Shown here piece by piece: positions 1 through 6,492 of a stretch of 7,348 nucleotides of DNA. The position numbers and the translations under genes were made by a program. The notes under the pieces were generated by a model. The model was not told where the DNA came from, did not search any database, and was given only the letters and a program-made list of their open reading frames with translations. The stretch is from assembly GCA_029865675.1 (NCBI GenBank), contig JARXAU010000102.1, positions 1 to 7,348 on the forward strand. The letters are read 5' to 3'. Position 1 is the stretch's first letter. Every line of letters begins with the position of its first letter. This DNA comes from Rhodoferax sp. (lineage in GTDB: Bacteria; Pseudomonadota; Gammaproteobacteria; Burkholderiales; Burkholderiaceae_C).

Positions 1-326
1 GCATCATGGAGCGCGACGGCCTGTTGGCCAACGCTGCCACGGTGGGCGCGCACCTCAAGGCGGCCTTAGAAGCCGGACTGGCCGCAGAACTTGCCAGCGG
101 CGGCGTGAAAGAAGTGCGCGGCCTGGGCCTGATGCTGGGTATTGACCTGGCCAAGCCTTGCAGCGCTCTGGTGCAGCGCGCGGCAGACGCCGGTTTGCTG
201 ATCAGCGTAACGGCGGACACCGTAGTGCGCCTGGTGCCGCCCTTGATCATGTCCGCCGCCGAGGCCGACGAGGTGGCCGCCATTTTGTGCCCGCTCATTT
301 CCGCCTTGCTGAAGGAATCCGCATGA
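1..326 (+). CDS. argD: Acetylornithine aminotransferase, C-terminal part (5' end outside window)
   Basis: This is the tail of a PLP-dependent class III aminotransferase that converts N-acetylglutamate semialdehyde plus glutamate to N-acetylornithine in cytosolic arginine biosynthesis. About 107 residues are visible, reading in frame from base 3. They form the C-terminal small domain, with the ArgD-like segments VKEVRGLGLMLGIDL and SVTADTVVRLVPPLIMS. The Arg codon at 228-230 (in VRLVPPL) matches the substrate-carboxylate-binding arginine known in this family. The PLP lysine lies upstream, outside the window. The ATG at base 6 is an internal methionine, not the start. The TGA stop overlaps the argF start as ATGA, which supports translational coupling and an arginine-pathway role. 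A related ornithine or succinylornithine aminotransferase cannot be fully excluded, but the argF neighbour favours ArgD. Confidence 0.93.
   Translation, partial: IMERDGLLANAATVGAHLKAALEAGLAAELASGGVKEVRGLGLMLGIDLAKPCSALVQRAADAGLLISVTADTVVRLVPPLIMSAAEADEVAAILCPLISALLKESA
312..316 (+). promoter_or_regulatory. Shine-Dalgarno site for argF
   Basis: AAGGA lies six bases before the ATG at 323, inside the last codons of argD. It decides the argF start at 323 over the in-frame ATG at 158, which would lie deep inside argD and add 55 non-homologous residues. Confidence 0.75.
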
Positions 327-1288
327 GCCCGCTGCACAAAGGCATACCCAGCACCCTGCCCAAGGGCGCGCCACCCGTGCGGCACTTTTTGCAGTTTGCC
401 GACTTCACGACCGAAGAGCACCTGTACGTGCTGGAGCGTGCGGCGCTGATCAAGAAGAGGTTCAAAAACTTTGAGCGCCACCACAGCCTGGCCGACCGCA
501 CGCTGGCCATGATTTTCGAAAAAGCCTCCACCCGCACGCGCGTGAGCTTTGAGGCTGGCATGTACCAGCTGGGCGGCAGCGTGGTGCACCTGACCACGGG
601 TGACAGCCAGCTCGGGCGCGCCGAGCCGATTGAGGACAGCGCCAAAGTGATTAGCCGCATGACGGACATCGTGATGATTCGCACCTATGAGCAAACCAAG
701 CTTGAGCGCTTTGCCGCGCACTCGCGCGTCCCGGTGATCAACGGCCTGACCAACGAGTTTCACCCCTGCCAGATCCTTGCCGACATCTTCACCTACATCG
801 AGCACCGTGGCCCCATCCAGGGCAAAACCGTGGCCTGGGTGGGGGACGGCAACAATATGGCCAACACCTGGCTGCAGGCGGCGGACTTGCTGGGCTTTAC
901 GGTGCATGTCAGCACGCCCAGCGGCTACGAGATTGACCAGTCAATTGCCGGCCTGCGCAGCGCCGATAGCTACAAGGTGTTCGCCGACCCCTTGAGCGCC
1001 TGCGCGAGCGCGGACCTGGTCACCACCGACGTGTGGACCAGCATGGGCTTTGAAGCCGAAAACGAGGCGCGCCTGAAAGCCTTTGCCTCCTGGCGCGTCA
1101 GCCTGGACATGATGGCCGCCGCCGCGCCAGACGCCTTGTTCATGCACTGCCTGCCCGCGCACCGGGGCGAGGAGGTGGACGCCGAGGTGATCGACGGGCC
1201 ACAAAGCGTAGTGTGGGACGAGGCCGAGAACCGCATGCACGTGCAAAAAGCGCTGATGGAATACCTGCTGCTGGGCCGATTGGGCTAG
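323..1288 (+). CDS. argF: Ornithine carbamoyltransferase, complete (321 aa)
   Basis: The enzyme transfers the carbamoyl group from carbamoyl phosphate to L-ornithine, giving citrulline, in cytosolic arginine biosynthesis. The length is usual for anabolic OTCases (about 300-335 residues). The N-terminal carbamoyl-phosphate domain carries the STRTR signature at residues 69-73. HPCQ at 147-150 is also present. The C-terminal ornithine domain has DVWTSMG with the SMG loop at 240-242, and HCLPAHRG with the catalytic-type Cys at 276. All expected active-site motifs look intact. The start at 323 overlaps the argD stop by four bases and has an AAGGA ribosome site. The stop is TAG at 1286. The product begins with about 20 residues (MSPLHKGIPS...) before the conserved core HFLQFADFT, a mild N-terminal extension. 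kynU follows after five bases, so transcription is almost certainly shared. I am very sure of the family; the anabolic role is inferred from argD. Confidence 0.97.
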   Translation: MSPLHKGIPSTLPKGAPPVRHFLQFADFTTEEHLYVLERAALIKKRFKNFERHHSLADRTLAMIFEKASTRTRVSFEAGMYQLGGSVVHLTTGDSQLGRAEPIEDSAKVISRMTDIVMIRTYEQTKLERFAAHSRVPVINGLTNEFHPCQILADIFTYIEHRGPIQGKTVAWVGDGNNMANTWLQAADLLGFTVHVSTPSGYEIDQSIAGLRSADSYKVFADPLSACASADLVTTDVWTSMGFEAENEARLKAFASWRVSLDMMAAAAPDALFMHCLPAHRGEEVDAEVIDGPQSVVWDEAENRMHVQKALMEYLLLGRLG

Positions 1289-1293
1289 GCGCT

Positions 1294-2616
1294 ATGCCCA
1301 CCTTGCACGACTGCCAGCAGCGCGACGCCACCGACCCCCTGCGCCCGCTGCGCGAACTTTTCTCTGTTCCAGACGGCCTGATTTACCTGGACGGCAACTC
1401 GCTGGGCGTCATGCCCAAGACTGCCCCCTCACGCGCTGCCCAGGTGGTGGGCCAAGAATGGGGCCAAGGCCTGATCCGATCCTGGAACGCGGCAGGCTGG
1501 GTAGACCTGCCCCAGCGCCTGGGCAACAAAATAGCCCCTTTGATAGGCGCAGCCCCCGGCGAAGCGGTGGCCACCGATTCCACCTCCATCAATCTGTTCA
1601 AAGTCTTGTCCGCCGCGCTGTCCATCGCTGCCAAAGACCAGCCGGCGCGGCGCACCATCGTCAGCGAGCGCAGCAATTTTCCGACCGACCTCTATATCGC
1701 CGAAGGCCTGTGCGCACAGCGCGGCTACACCCTCCAACCGGTGGAACCGGACGCGCTAGCTGCTGCGCTGGGCGCCGATACCGCCGTGCTGATGCTCACC
1801 CACGTGAACTACCGCACCGGCGCCATGCACGACATGGCGGGCGTCACCAAAGCCGCGCACGCCGCAGGCACGCTGGTGGTGTGGGACCTGGCGCACAGCG
1901 CAGGCGCCGTGCCGGTGGATTTGACGGGCGCAGGCGCCGACTTTGCGGTGGGCTGCGGCTACAAGTACCTCAACGGCGGCCCTGGCGCACCGGCTTTTGT
2001 CTGGGTCCACCCCCGCCACGCGCAGCGCACCGACCTGCCTTTTTTGCAGCCGCTGTCGGGCTGGTGGGGCCATGCGGCGCCGTTTGCCTTTACCCCGGAC
2101 TACCAGCCCGCGCCCGGCATTGAGCGCTACCTGTGCGGCACCCAGCCCATCGTGAGCCTGGCGCTGCTGGAGTGCGGCTTGGACGTATTCAAGGCAGCAG
2201 AACCCTTGGGCGGCATGGCGGCGCTGCGCGCCAAGTCATTGGCCTTGACCGATTTGTTTATTGCGCTGGTGGAAGACCGCTGCCAAGGCTTTGGGCTGGG
2301 GCTCGCCACACCGCGCGCCCACGCCCGGCGCGGCTCGCAGGTGTGTTTGACGCGCGAACACACCGAAGGCGGCGCAGAAGACGGCGCTTTGGGCTCGGGC
2401 GCGTTTGCCATCATGCAAGCGCTGATAGCGCGCGGCGTGATTGGCGACTACCGCGCGGGCGACGGCGGCGTGCACAAAGACATCTTGCGCTTTGGCCTCA
2501 CGCCGCTCTACATCGGTTTTGAAGACGTGTGGAGCGCGGTGGAGCAATTGCGCCAGGTGCTAGAAACTGAGGAATGGAAGCAAGCGGCTTTCAATAGGAA
2601 GCACGCGGTTACCTGA
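1294..2616 (+). CDS. kynU: Kynureninase, complete (440 aa)
   Basis: This PLP enzyme hydrolyses L-kynurenine to anthranilate plus alanine, and often 3-hydroxykynurenine to 3-hydroxyanthranilate, in tryptophan catabolism. Features in order: YLDGNSLG at 31-38; SERSNFPTDLY at 124-134, with the PLP-contacting FPTD; WDLAHSAGA at 197-205, with Asp198 and His201; YKYLNGGPGAP at 223-233, with Lys224 as the Schiff-base lysine; GWWGH at 256-260; and RFGLTPLY at 399-406, with the carboxylate-binding Arg399. The end, AVT, is typical of bacterial KynU, so the protein is full length. The ATG at 1294 is chosen because the upstream in-frame ATG at 1213 lies inside argF and adds 27 unrelated residues; the ribosome site is weak, which suggests coupling to argF. 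Compared with my memory of other KynUs, the loop between RGSQV (346-350) and AIMQAL (372-377) is longer than usual, and six residues (GGVHKD region) precede ILRFG. No kynA or kynB is nearby. Confidence 0.96.
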   Translation: MPTLHDCQQRDATDPLRPLRELFSVPDGLIYLDGNSLGVMPKTAPSRAAQVVGQEWGQGLIRSWNAAGWVDLPQRLGNKIAPLIGAAPGEAVATDSTSINLFKVLSAALSIAAKDQPARRTIVSERSNFPTDLYIAEGLCAQRGYTLQPVEPDALAAALGADTAVLMLTHVNYRTGAMHDMAGVTKAAHAAGTLVVWDLAHSAGAVPVDLTGAGADFAVGCGYKYLNGGPGAPAFVWVHPRHAQRTDLPFLQPLSGWWGHAAPFAFTPDYQPAPGIERYLCGTQPIVSLALLECGLDVFKAAEPLGGMAALRAKSLALTDLFIALVEDRCQGFGLGLATPRAHARRGSQVCLTREHTEGGAEDGALGSGAFAIMQALIARGVIGDYRAGDGGVHKDILRFGLTPLYIGFEDVWSAVEQLRQVLETEEWKQAAFNRKHAVT

Positions 2617-2677
2617 GGCGCCGGTTCTTCCTTTTCAGGACTGGATGCGGCTCCTATTTTTGGACACGAGCTGCAGC
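2617..2677. other. Convergent intergenic gap between kynU and the pilin operon
   Basis: This 61-bp gap separates two genes that end toward each other, so a bidirectional terminator would be expected. The best candidate is AGGA (2637-2640) with TCCT (2652-2655), followed by five T on the plus strand at 2657-2661. The stem is only four pairs with an 11-base loop, so I do not call it a terminator. I see nothing else in the gap. Confidence 0.6.
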
Positions 2678-4750
2678 CTAGAGGTAACGCGTACTCAAAA
2701 TGGTGACGGTGGTGCCCGAGCCGCCCGGATTACCGGGGTCGTCCGGGTCGGAGAGTGTGGAGGGCATTTTTGTGAGATCAATGACCATAGTGCCATCAAC
2801 GCTGGAGGCGTTGCTAGATTGTTTGCCTTTGAGCCCCTGTGTTACCACGTACCCGTGGACAGTGACATTGCCAGATGTAGTAACTCCGTTGCCCGCTAGC
2901 ACATAGCCATAGACCGTGCTTCCTCCGGCAAACGTCACGTTTCCGCCCACATAGTTGGCCGCAGCGTAGGTGCCGGTGAAACTTCCAGCCGCATAGGCAT
3001 AACGGCCCAGCCCTGATGCCGCAGCGGATTTAAAGGCGTTGCCGGCGCAAAAATTGCTCGGGTAATTGGTAATGGCGGTTCCGTCAGCCCTAGTGCAAAT
3101 CCCGCCGGGTGCATAGGCCGTGCCGCCCACCGTGCCGGAGTAGCCTGCATAGTTGGGCGCATAGACAGAGTGGCTGCCGGATGTGGTGACGTTGCCCGTG
3201 GTGACAAAGGTGTTGTAGTAAGGGCCGTTGTTCACGGTCAAGTCATCGTCGAACCAGACCACGCCAGGTTGCAGCTCGCGGTCCACCCTCCACCCGGTAT
3301 TGCTTTGTGTGATGCACCCATTCCCCGTAGCGCACACGTTCATGACGCGGTTTTGGCCGTTGCAAGCGGTGTTGGTGGTAGCACAAATGTTGTCGTAGCC
3401 GGCATTGGCACTGGGATTGCCGAGCAAGTAGGTGGCATCCGTCACCCCATTGACATCTTTGACGTCCACCAAGAGCTTGGTCCCGCTGAGATAGAAAGCA
3501 TAGTTGGCTGACGTGCGATAGTCATTCGCGTTGAAAGGGGTGCTGGTGGGGACAACCACCTTGCTTACCGGCGTGATGGAAGGACCTGGTTGTCCGGGCG
3601 TGACGGTGCCGCCATGGTTACCACCGATTTTCTGGCCACCGACTTTTCCACTAACGGTCGGATTGCTATTGCCAATGACATAGAGGTCACCGCCCGCCCA
3701 CAAGTCGTCGATGCTGCCGCTCCCGATGTACACGTTGGCCAAGGTAGTGACGTTGGTGGCACTGCCACTGTTCGAGCTGGTGTACATATCCACTCCCGGG
3801 CCTCTTGCGGGATCAGGGCCAGGGCAAGTTGCAGCCGTATTGGTCGCGGCGTTGGCCGCCGTGCCGGTGGCCGAGCAGGTGTCGGTAAACGAAGTGCCGC
3901 CAATCGCGGACAGGCCGCCGTTGCCGGTGGTAGCTAGATTGATGGAGCCGTTGGCCGTCGCCTGGGTGCTCGCGCGGGCGCCTCCGCTTCCGCATATATG
4001 GCGGCGGGCATTCACTATCAAAGCAGATGCCCCTTGGACGAAAACAACATCGCAGTTTGAATTGACGGTGCCGTAGGCGCCCGAGCTGTCAAGGTTGGCA
4101 GTGCCGGTAACGTTGAGGGTCTCCACGCCAGTGATGCTGTACCCGCGCGAGACCAGGTCGCCGTCGATGCTTAACGTCTTCTGCGCTGGTGTGCTCCCTT
4201 TCACTTCCACGCTGCCCGACAGATTGGTATTCATGCCTGCGGTCAGCGCAGTAGTGGGGTCAGGCAAGCCTGACTTATACACAACGCCATACCTCACATC
4301 CAAAGTTACCTTCGACTGGGCCTTGCTACCAACTGCCGTGGTGCCCGTGATCTGGGCTACGAAAATAGACGCGCTGGAGGAGTTCATTAGTTTGGCCAAG
4401 ATGATGTCCGAGCCCGTAGAAAGGGTTAGCGCCGTGCCGGCGGCAGGACCGGCCTGAACTGCTGTGAGCAAACTGTCGCGCTGCGTGACAGTCAGGTTCG
4501 CCAGGTACTGGCGCACCACCTCAGCGCCTAGCCAGGCGTTCATCTGGGCCTGGGTTTGGGCGTGCGTGGTCACGCTTTGGTCTTGGCTGGTACCCACATA
4601 CTGCACCACCGCAAAGGTGCTGGCCATCACCGCCAAGCCCACGAGCAGCGCCGTCAACACGGTGGCCGCGCCGCGCTGGCGCCGGGCGGCCCAAACGCCC
4701 GCCACACCGATTGGCGAGCGCTTGTGGAGTGGCGACTTGATAGGAACCAT
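2678..4750 (-). CDS. Giant PilX-like minor pilin with a large Gly/Thr/Asn-rich, solenoid-like exported region (690 aa)
   Basis: The N-terminus looks like the PilX_N type. A basic leader ends in RRQRG at residues 23-27, followed by AATVL and a hydrophobic segment at about 28-52. A polar, probably helical stretch (about 53-100) and a short pilin-like strand region (146-160) come next. PilX proteins are usually near 200 residues; this one has about 500 more. That region is rich in Gly, Ser, Thr, Asn and Ala, and short strand-turn motifs recur, such as GNVTFAGGSTVYGYV at 603-617 and GNVTVHGYVV at 627-636, which suggest a beta-solenoid or bactofilin-like fold. Ten cysteines (233, 253, 292, 309, 456, 463, 473, 479, 552, 568) could form five disulfides. 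Gly/Pro-rich linkers lie at about 367-391 and 667-679. The ATG at 4750 is preferred to a TTG at 4774, being two bases past the pilW stop (TAG-CA-ATG), with no clear ribosome site, so translation is probably coupled. It is last in the operon where pilX and pilY1 usually sit. Likely a pilus-tip adhesin or receptor; function is inferred, and the ligand is unknown. Confidence 0.85.
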   Translation of the reverse strand: MVPIKSPLHKRSPIGVAGVWAARRQRGAATVLTALLVGLAVMASTFAVVQYVGTSQDQSVTTHAQTQAQMNAWLGAEVVRQYLANLTVTQRDSLLTAVQAGPAAGTALTLSTGSDIILAKLMNSSSASIFVAQITGTTAVGSKAQSKVTLDVRYGVVYKSGLPDPTTALTAGMNTNLSGSVEVKGSTPAQKTLSIDGDLVSRGYSITGVETLNVTGTANLDSSGAYGTVNSNCDVVFVQGASALIVNARRHICGSGGARASTQATANGSINLATTGNGGLSAIGGTSFTDTCSATGTAANAATNTAATCPGPDPARGPGVDMYTSSNSGSATNVTTLANVYIGSGSIDDLWAGGDLYVIGNSNPTVSGKVGGQKIGGNHGGTVTPGQPGPSITPVSKVVVPTSTPFNANDYRTSANYAFYLSGTKLLVDVKDVNGVTDATYLLGNPSANAGYDNICATTNTACNGQNRVMNVCATGNGCITQSNTGWRVDRELQPGVVWFDDDLTVNNGPYYNTFVTTGNVTTSGSHSVYAPNYAGYSGTVGGTAYAPGGICTRADGTAITNYPSNFCAGNAFKSAAASGLGRYAYAAGSFTGTYAAANYVGGNVTFAGGSTVYGYVLAGNGVTTSGNVTVHGYVVTQGLKGKQSSNASSVDGTMVIDLTKMPSTLSDPDDPGNPGGSGTTVTILSTRYL

Positions 4751-4752
4751 TG

Positions 4753-5472
4753 CTATTTGAAGTTGAACAAGCAATGCTGCTCGCTGACTGGCGCGCCGCT
4801 GCGGTTGGTGCTGCTAACGGTAAGCACCACTTTACCGCTCTTGCTGCCCCCGTCCAAACCAAACGGTTTGCACGTGGTGCTGGTCGTGCTGACCGCGTCG
4901 AAGGTAATTTTGGTCCGGTCATAGGCCCCAGTCGAATTGCCCGCACCGGTTTGGGAGGCCGGGCGGTCAGCCCAGCGCTGGGGTGGCTTAGACGTCGTGT
5001 TCCAGGTAAGGGTGTTCCATGCGGAAACGTCGCCACTGGAACAGCTTACTGGCCCTAGGTAGTACAAGCCACCTTGGCCGCCGCTAGTGTCCCTGAAGTA
5101 CAGCCCTGCGCACTGTGGCGTGCCCGTGGTGTTCATGGCCCACACTACGGCATTGCCGCTGCCCACCGCAGGATAGGTGCCTGACAGCTCGTAGCTGGTG
5201 AGGTTGAGGTTTGCAGCCGAAATGACGCGCAGATGCGTTCCTGAGGCCGCTGAAGCAATGTTAAAGCCAGCGTCTTGCACGGCAAGCCCGGTGCGCAACA
5301 GTGCGGAGGAGAGCTGTGCATCTGCCGCCGCGTCTTGGCCCGCTGTGCCGCCATAGCGGCTGGAAACTTTGAACATCGACAGAATGGCCAGCGCCGCGAT
5401 GGCCGAAATCAAAAAACCGACCATCAAGCTAATCAGCGACTCACCGGCTTGTATTTCTTTTCTATTTCGCAT
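4753..5472 (-). CDS. pilW: PilW-family minor pilin (239 aa)
   Basis: This is a type IV pilus minor pilin that should help the pilV/fimT/pilX products prime pilus assembly in the inner membrane. The short leader MRNRKEIQAG is followed by ESLISLMVGFLISAIAALAI, the usual PilW-like transmembrane helix. Mature cysteines at 121, 144, 201 and 234 suggest two disulfides. The globular part contains CAGLYFRD and GGLYYLG, in keeping with PilW-like proteins of Burkholderiales as I remember them. The cleavage site is odd: Glu is at +1 and Ser at +5, where Phe/Met/Val and Glu are usual. The ATG at 5472 is used; a GTG at 5487 in frame would add five residues, and neither has a strong ribosome site. A start at 5601 would run into pilV and is rejected. 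It begins 19 bases after pilV and ends two bases before the giant PilX-like gene. The gene name rests on operon position plus sequence style. Confidence 0.85.
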   Translation of the reverse strand: MRNRKEIQAGESLISLMVGFLISAIAALAILSMFKVSSRYGGTAGQDAAADAQLSSALLRTGLAVQDAGFNIASAASGTHLRVISAANLNLTSYELSGTYPAVGSGNAVVWAMNTTGTPQCAGLYFRDTSGGQGGLYYLGPVSCSSGDVSAWNTLTWNTTSKPPQRWADRPASQTGAGNSTGAYDRTKITFDAVSTTSTTCKPFGLDGGSKSGKVVLTVSSTNRSGAPVSEQHCLFNFK

Positions 5473-5491
5473 TATTGGCCGTAGCACTGCT

Positions 5492-6001
5492 TCAAGGCTG
5501 GAAACTGATCTTGCCGTCGCCGCCCACAAGGCTGCTGGCCTGGGCACTGGTAGAGAGCTTGGTGGGGCGCTGAACGCTGACCGCAGCACCTTGGCTGGCA
5601 CCCGTCACGGTGGGGGCAAACACCGCGCAATCCAAGGTGTAGGACACCGAGTTGGCGCTACCGCTGACGGCTTCGCCGTCCGCAGTGAGGTTGTTCAAAA
5701 GCAATGAAAACGTTCCGGCGCCACTCGTGCACCAGCCGCTCATAGTGGTGGGCGGCGCCGCCAGCAAGCCGCGCATTTGCAGCACTGCCATGCTCTCTAG
5801 GTTGGCGTAGCGTTGCGCCTTGAGCGTGGCCGCAGCGCTGTAGGCCATGCCCAAGCCCAGGGCAGCGCTCAAAACGACGCCAATGAGCGCTTCGAACAAA
5901 ACACTGCCCCGCTCTTGGCGCAGGCCTTGGCATCGCGAAGCGCTTTGTCGACACCGCGACGCTGGCGCACCCGGCTTAGGGCAAGGGCCCGGAAACATCA
6001 T
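5492..6001 (-). CDS. pilV: PilV-family minor pilin (169 aa)
   Basis: A prepilin-like protein expected to join the minor-pilin priming/tip complex. The cleavage motif is RQERG at 28-32, then SVLFEALIGVVLSAALGLG, with Glu37 at the +5 position, as in PilV-type pilins. The hydrophobic helix continues into YSAAATLKAQRYANLESMAV. Mature cysteines at 91 and 125 could form a disulfide. The leader is long (32 residues) and contains three cysteines (7, 17, 24), unlike the usual 6-10 residue leaders. The start ATG at 6001 is supported by GGAGGG seven bases upstream, which lies inside fimT; a second ATG follows immediately at 5998. The gene therefore overlaps the fimT end by 26 bases. Length is near the PilV norm of 150-190. 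The region upstream of 6001 in the same frame is out-of-frame fimT sequence, so the longer reading is rejected. Confidence 0.86.
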   Translation of the reverse strand: MMFPGPCPKPGAPASRCRQSASRCQGLRQERGSVLFEALIGVVLSAALGLGMAYSAAATLKAQRYANLESMAVLQMRGLLAAPPTTMSGWCTSGAGTFSLLLNNLTADGEAVSGSANSVSYTLDCAVFAPTVTGASQGAAVSVQRPTKLSTSAQASSLVGGDGKISFQP

Positions 6002-6482
6002 TGGCTGTCCCTCCGCGTGAGAGTTTGTAGGTGTTGAGCACGCCGCTGGTTGGAAAACCCCGGTTGTTGATTGCCAGCGTGGCGTCAGTGACGGTCGCGA
6101 AACTTGCCGCAGTGCCGAGTTCGAGCGCAATGGCCGACGGGAAATCTGCCTTCCACACCAACACGCCGGTGGTGTCAGCGCCGTCGCAGGCCGAATTGGC
6201 AGGGTTGCCCTTGCAGACGTACACAAAGAGATCATCGCTGACGGTCTCCACCTTGACGCCTGCTGCCGGGGAGTTACCCTGCGCTCCCCAAGGGTTACGG
6301 ACCGCCAAGGACTTGGCCAGGCCGTAAGCTCTCAGCAGCTTGCTTTGCGCATCCTTGATTTGTCGGCTGTAGGTCCAATCAGACAAATAGGGCGCACTGG
6401 CCAAGAGCGCAAACGACGTGATGGTCAGCGTCACCATCAACTCCACAAGGGTGAACGCACGTTGGCGAAAAAACGATTTCAT
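5976..6482 (-). CDS. fimT: FimT/GspH-type minor pilin (168 aa)
   Basis: This is a prepilin-like protein of the FimT/GspH family, thought to take part in initiating type IV pilus assembly; some FimT proteins bind DNA. The leader is MKSFFRQRA, followed by FTLVELMVTLTITSFALLASAP with Glu14 at +5. The C-terminal half has the family-like AINNRGFPTSG at 137-147 and a cysteine pair at 90/99. The residue before the cleavage point is Ala9, not the near-invariant Gly. The ATG at 6482 is chosen because it leaves a normal nine-residue leader and lies ten bases after the pilE stop; a GTG at 6512 would overlap pilE and add ten residues. Purine-rich GAAGAAG upstream may act as a weak ribosome site. Its 3' end overlaps pilV. 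Family assignment is strong; the symbol is by family and context. Confidence 0.87.
   Translation of the reverse strand: MKSFFRQRAFTLVELMVTLTITSFALLASAPYLSDWTYSRQIKDAQSKLLRAYGLAKSLAVRNPWGAQGNSPAAGVKVETVSDDLFVYVCKGNPANSACDGADTTGVLVWKADFPSAIALELGTAASFATVTDATLAINNRGFPTSGVLNTYKLSRGGTANDVSGPLP
6009..6014 (-). promoter_or_regulatory. Shine-Dalgarno site for pilV inside fimT
   Basis: On the minus strand GGAGGG stands seven bases before the ATG at 6001. It is the best ribosome-binding site in the pilin operon and fixes the pilV start inside the fimT coding sequence. An alternative explanation is chance, because the bases also encode FimT, but spacing and strength are both ideal. Confidence 0.7.
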
Positions 6483-6492
6483 CTCTGCTTCT

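Noticed and set aside
1213..1293. Upstream in-frame ATG for kynU inside argF
   Set aside because: The 27 added residues are out-of-frame argF sequence with no kynureninase similarity.
2637..2661. Possible intrinsic terminator after kynU (AGGA...TCCT then five T)
   Set aside because: Only four stem pairs and an 11-base loop; too weak to call.
3711..4457. Open frames of about 120 residues on the plus strand (3711-4076, 4095-4457, 4464-4760) opposite the large pilin gene
   Set aside because: They lie antisense to a better-supported gene, lack ribosome sites and known motifs, and are expected by chance in G+C-rich DNA without stop codons opposite Ala/Gly/Thr codons.
4751..4774. TTG start at 4774 for the large pilin gene
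   Set aside because: It would overlap the pilW end and add eight residues; the ATG at 4750, two bases past the pilW stop, is the simpler choice.
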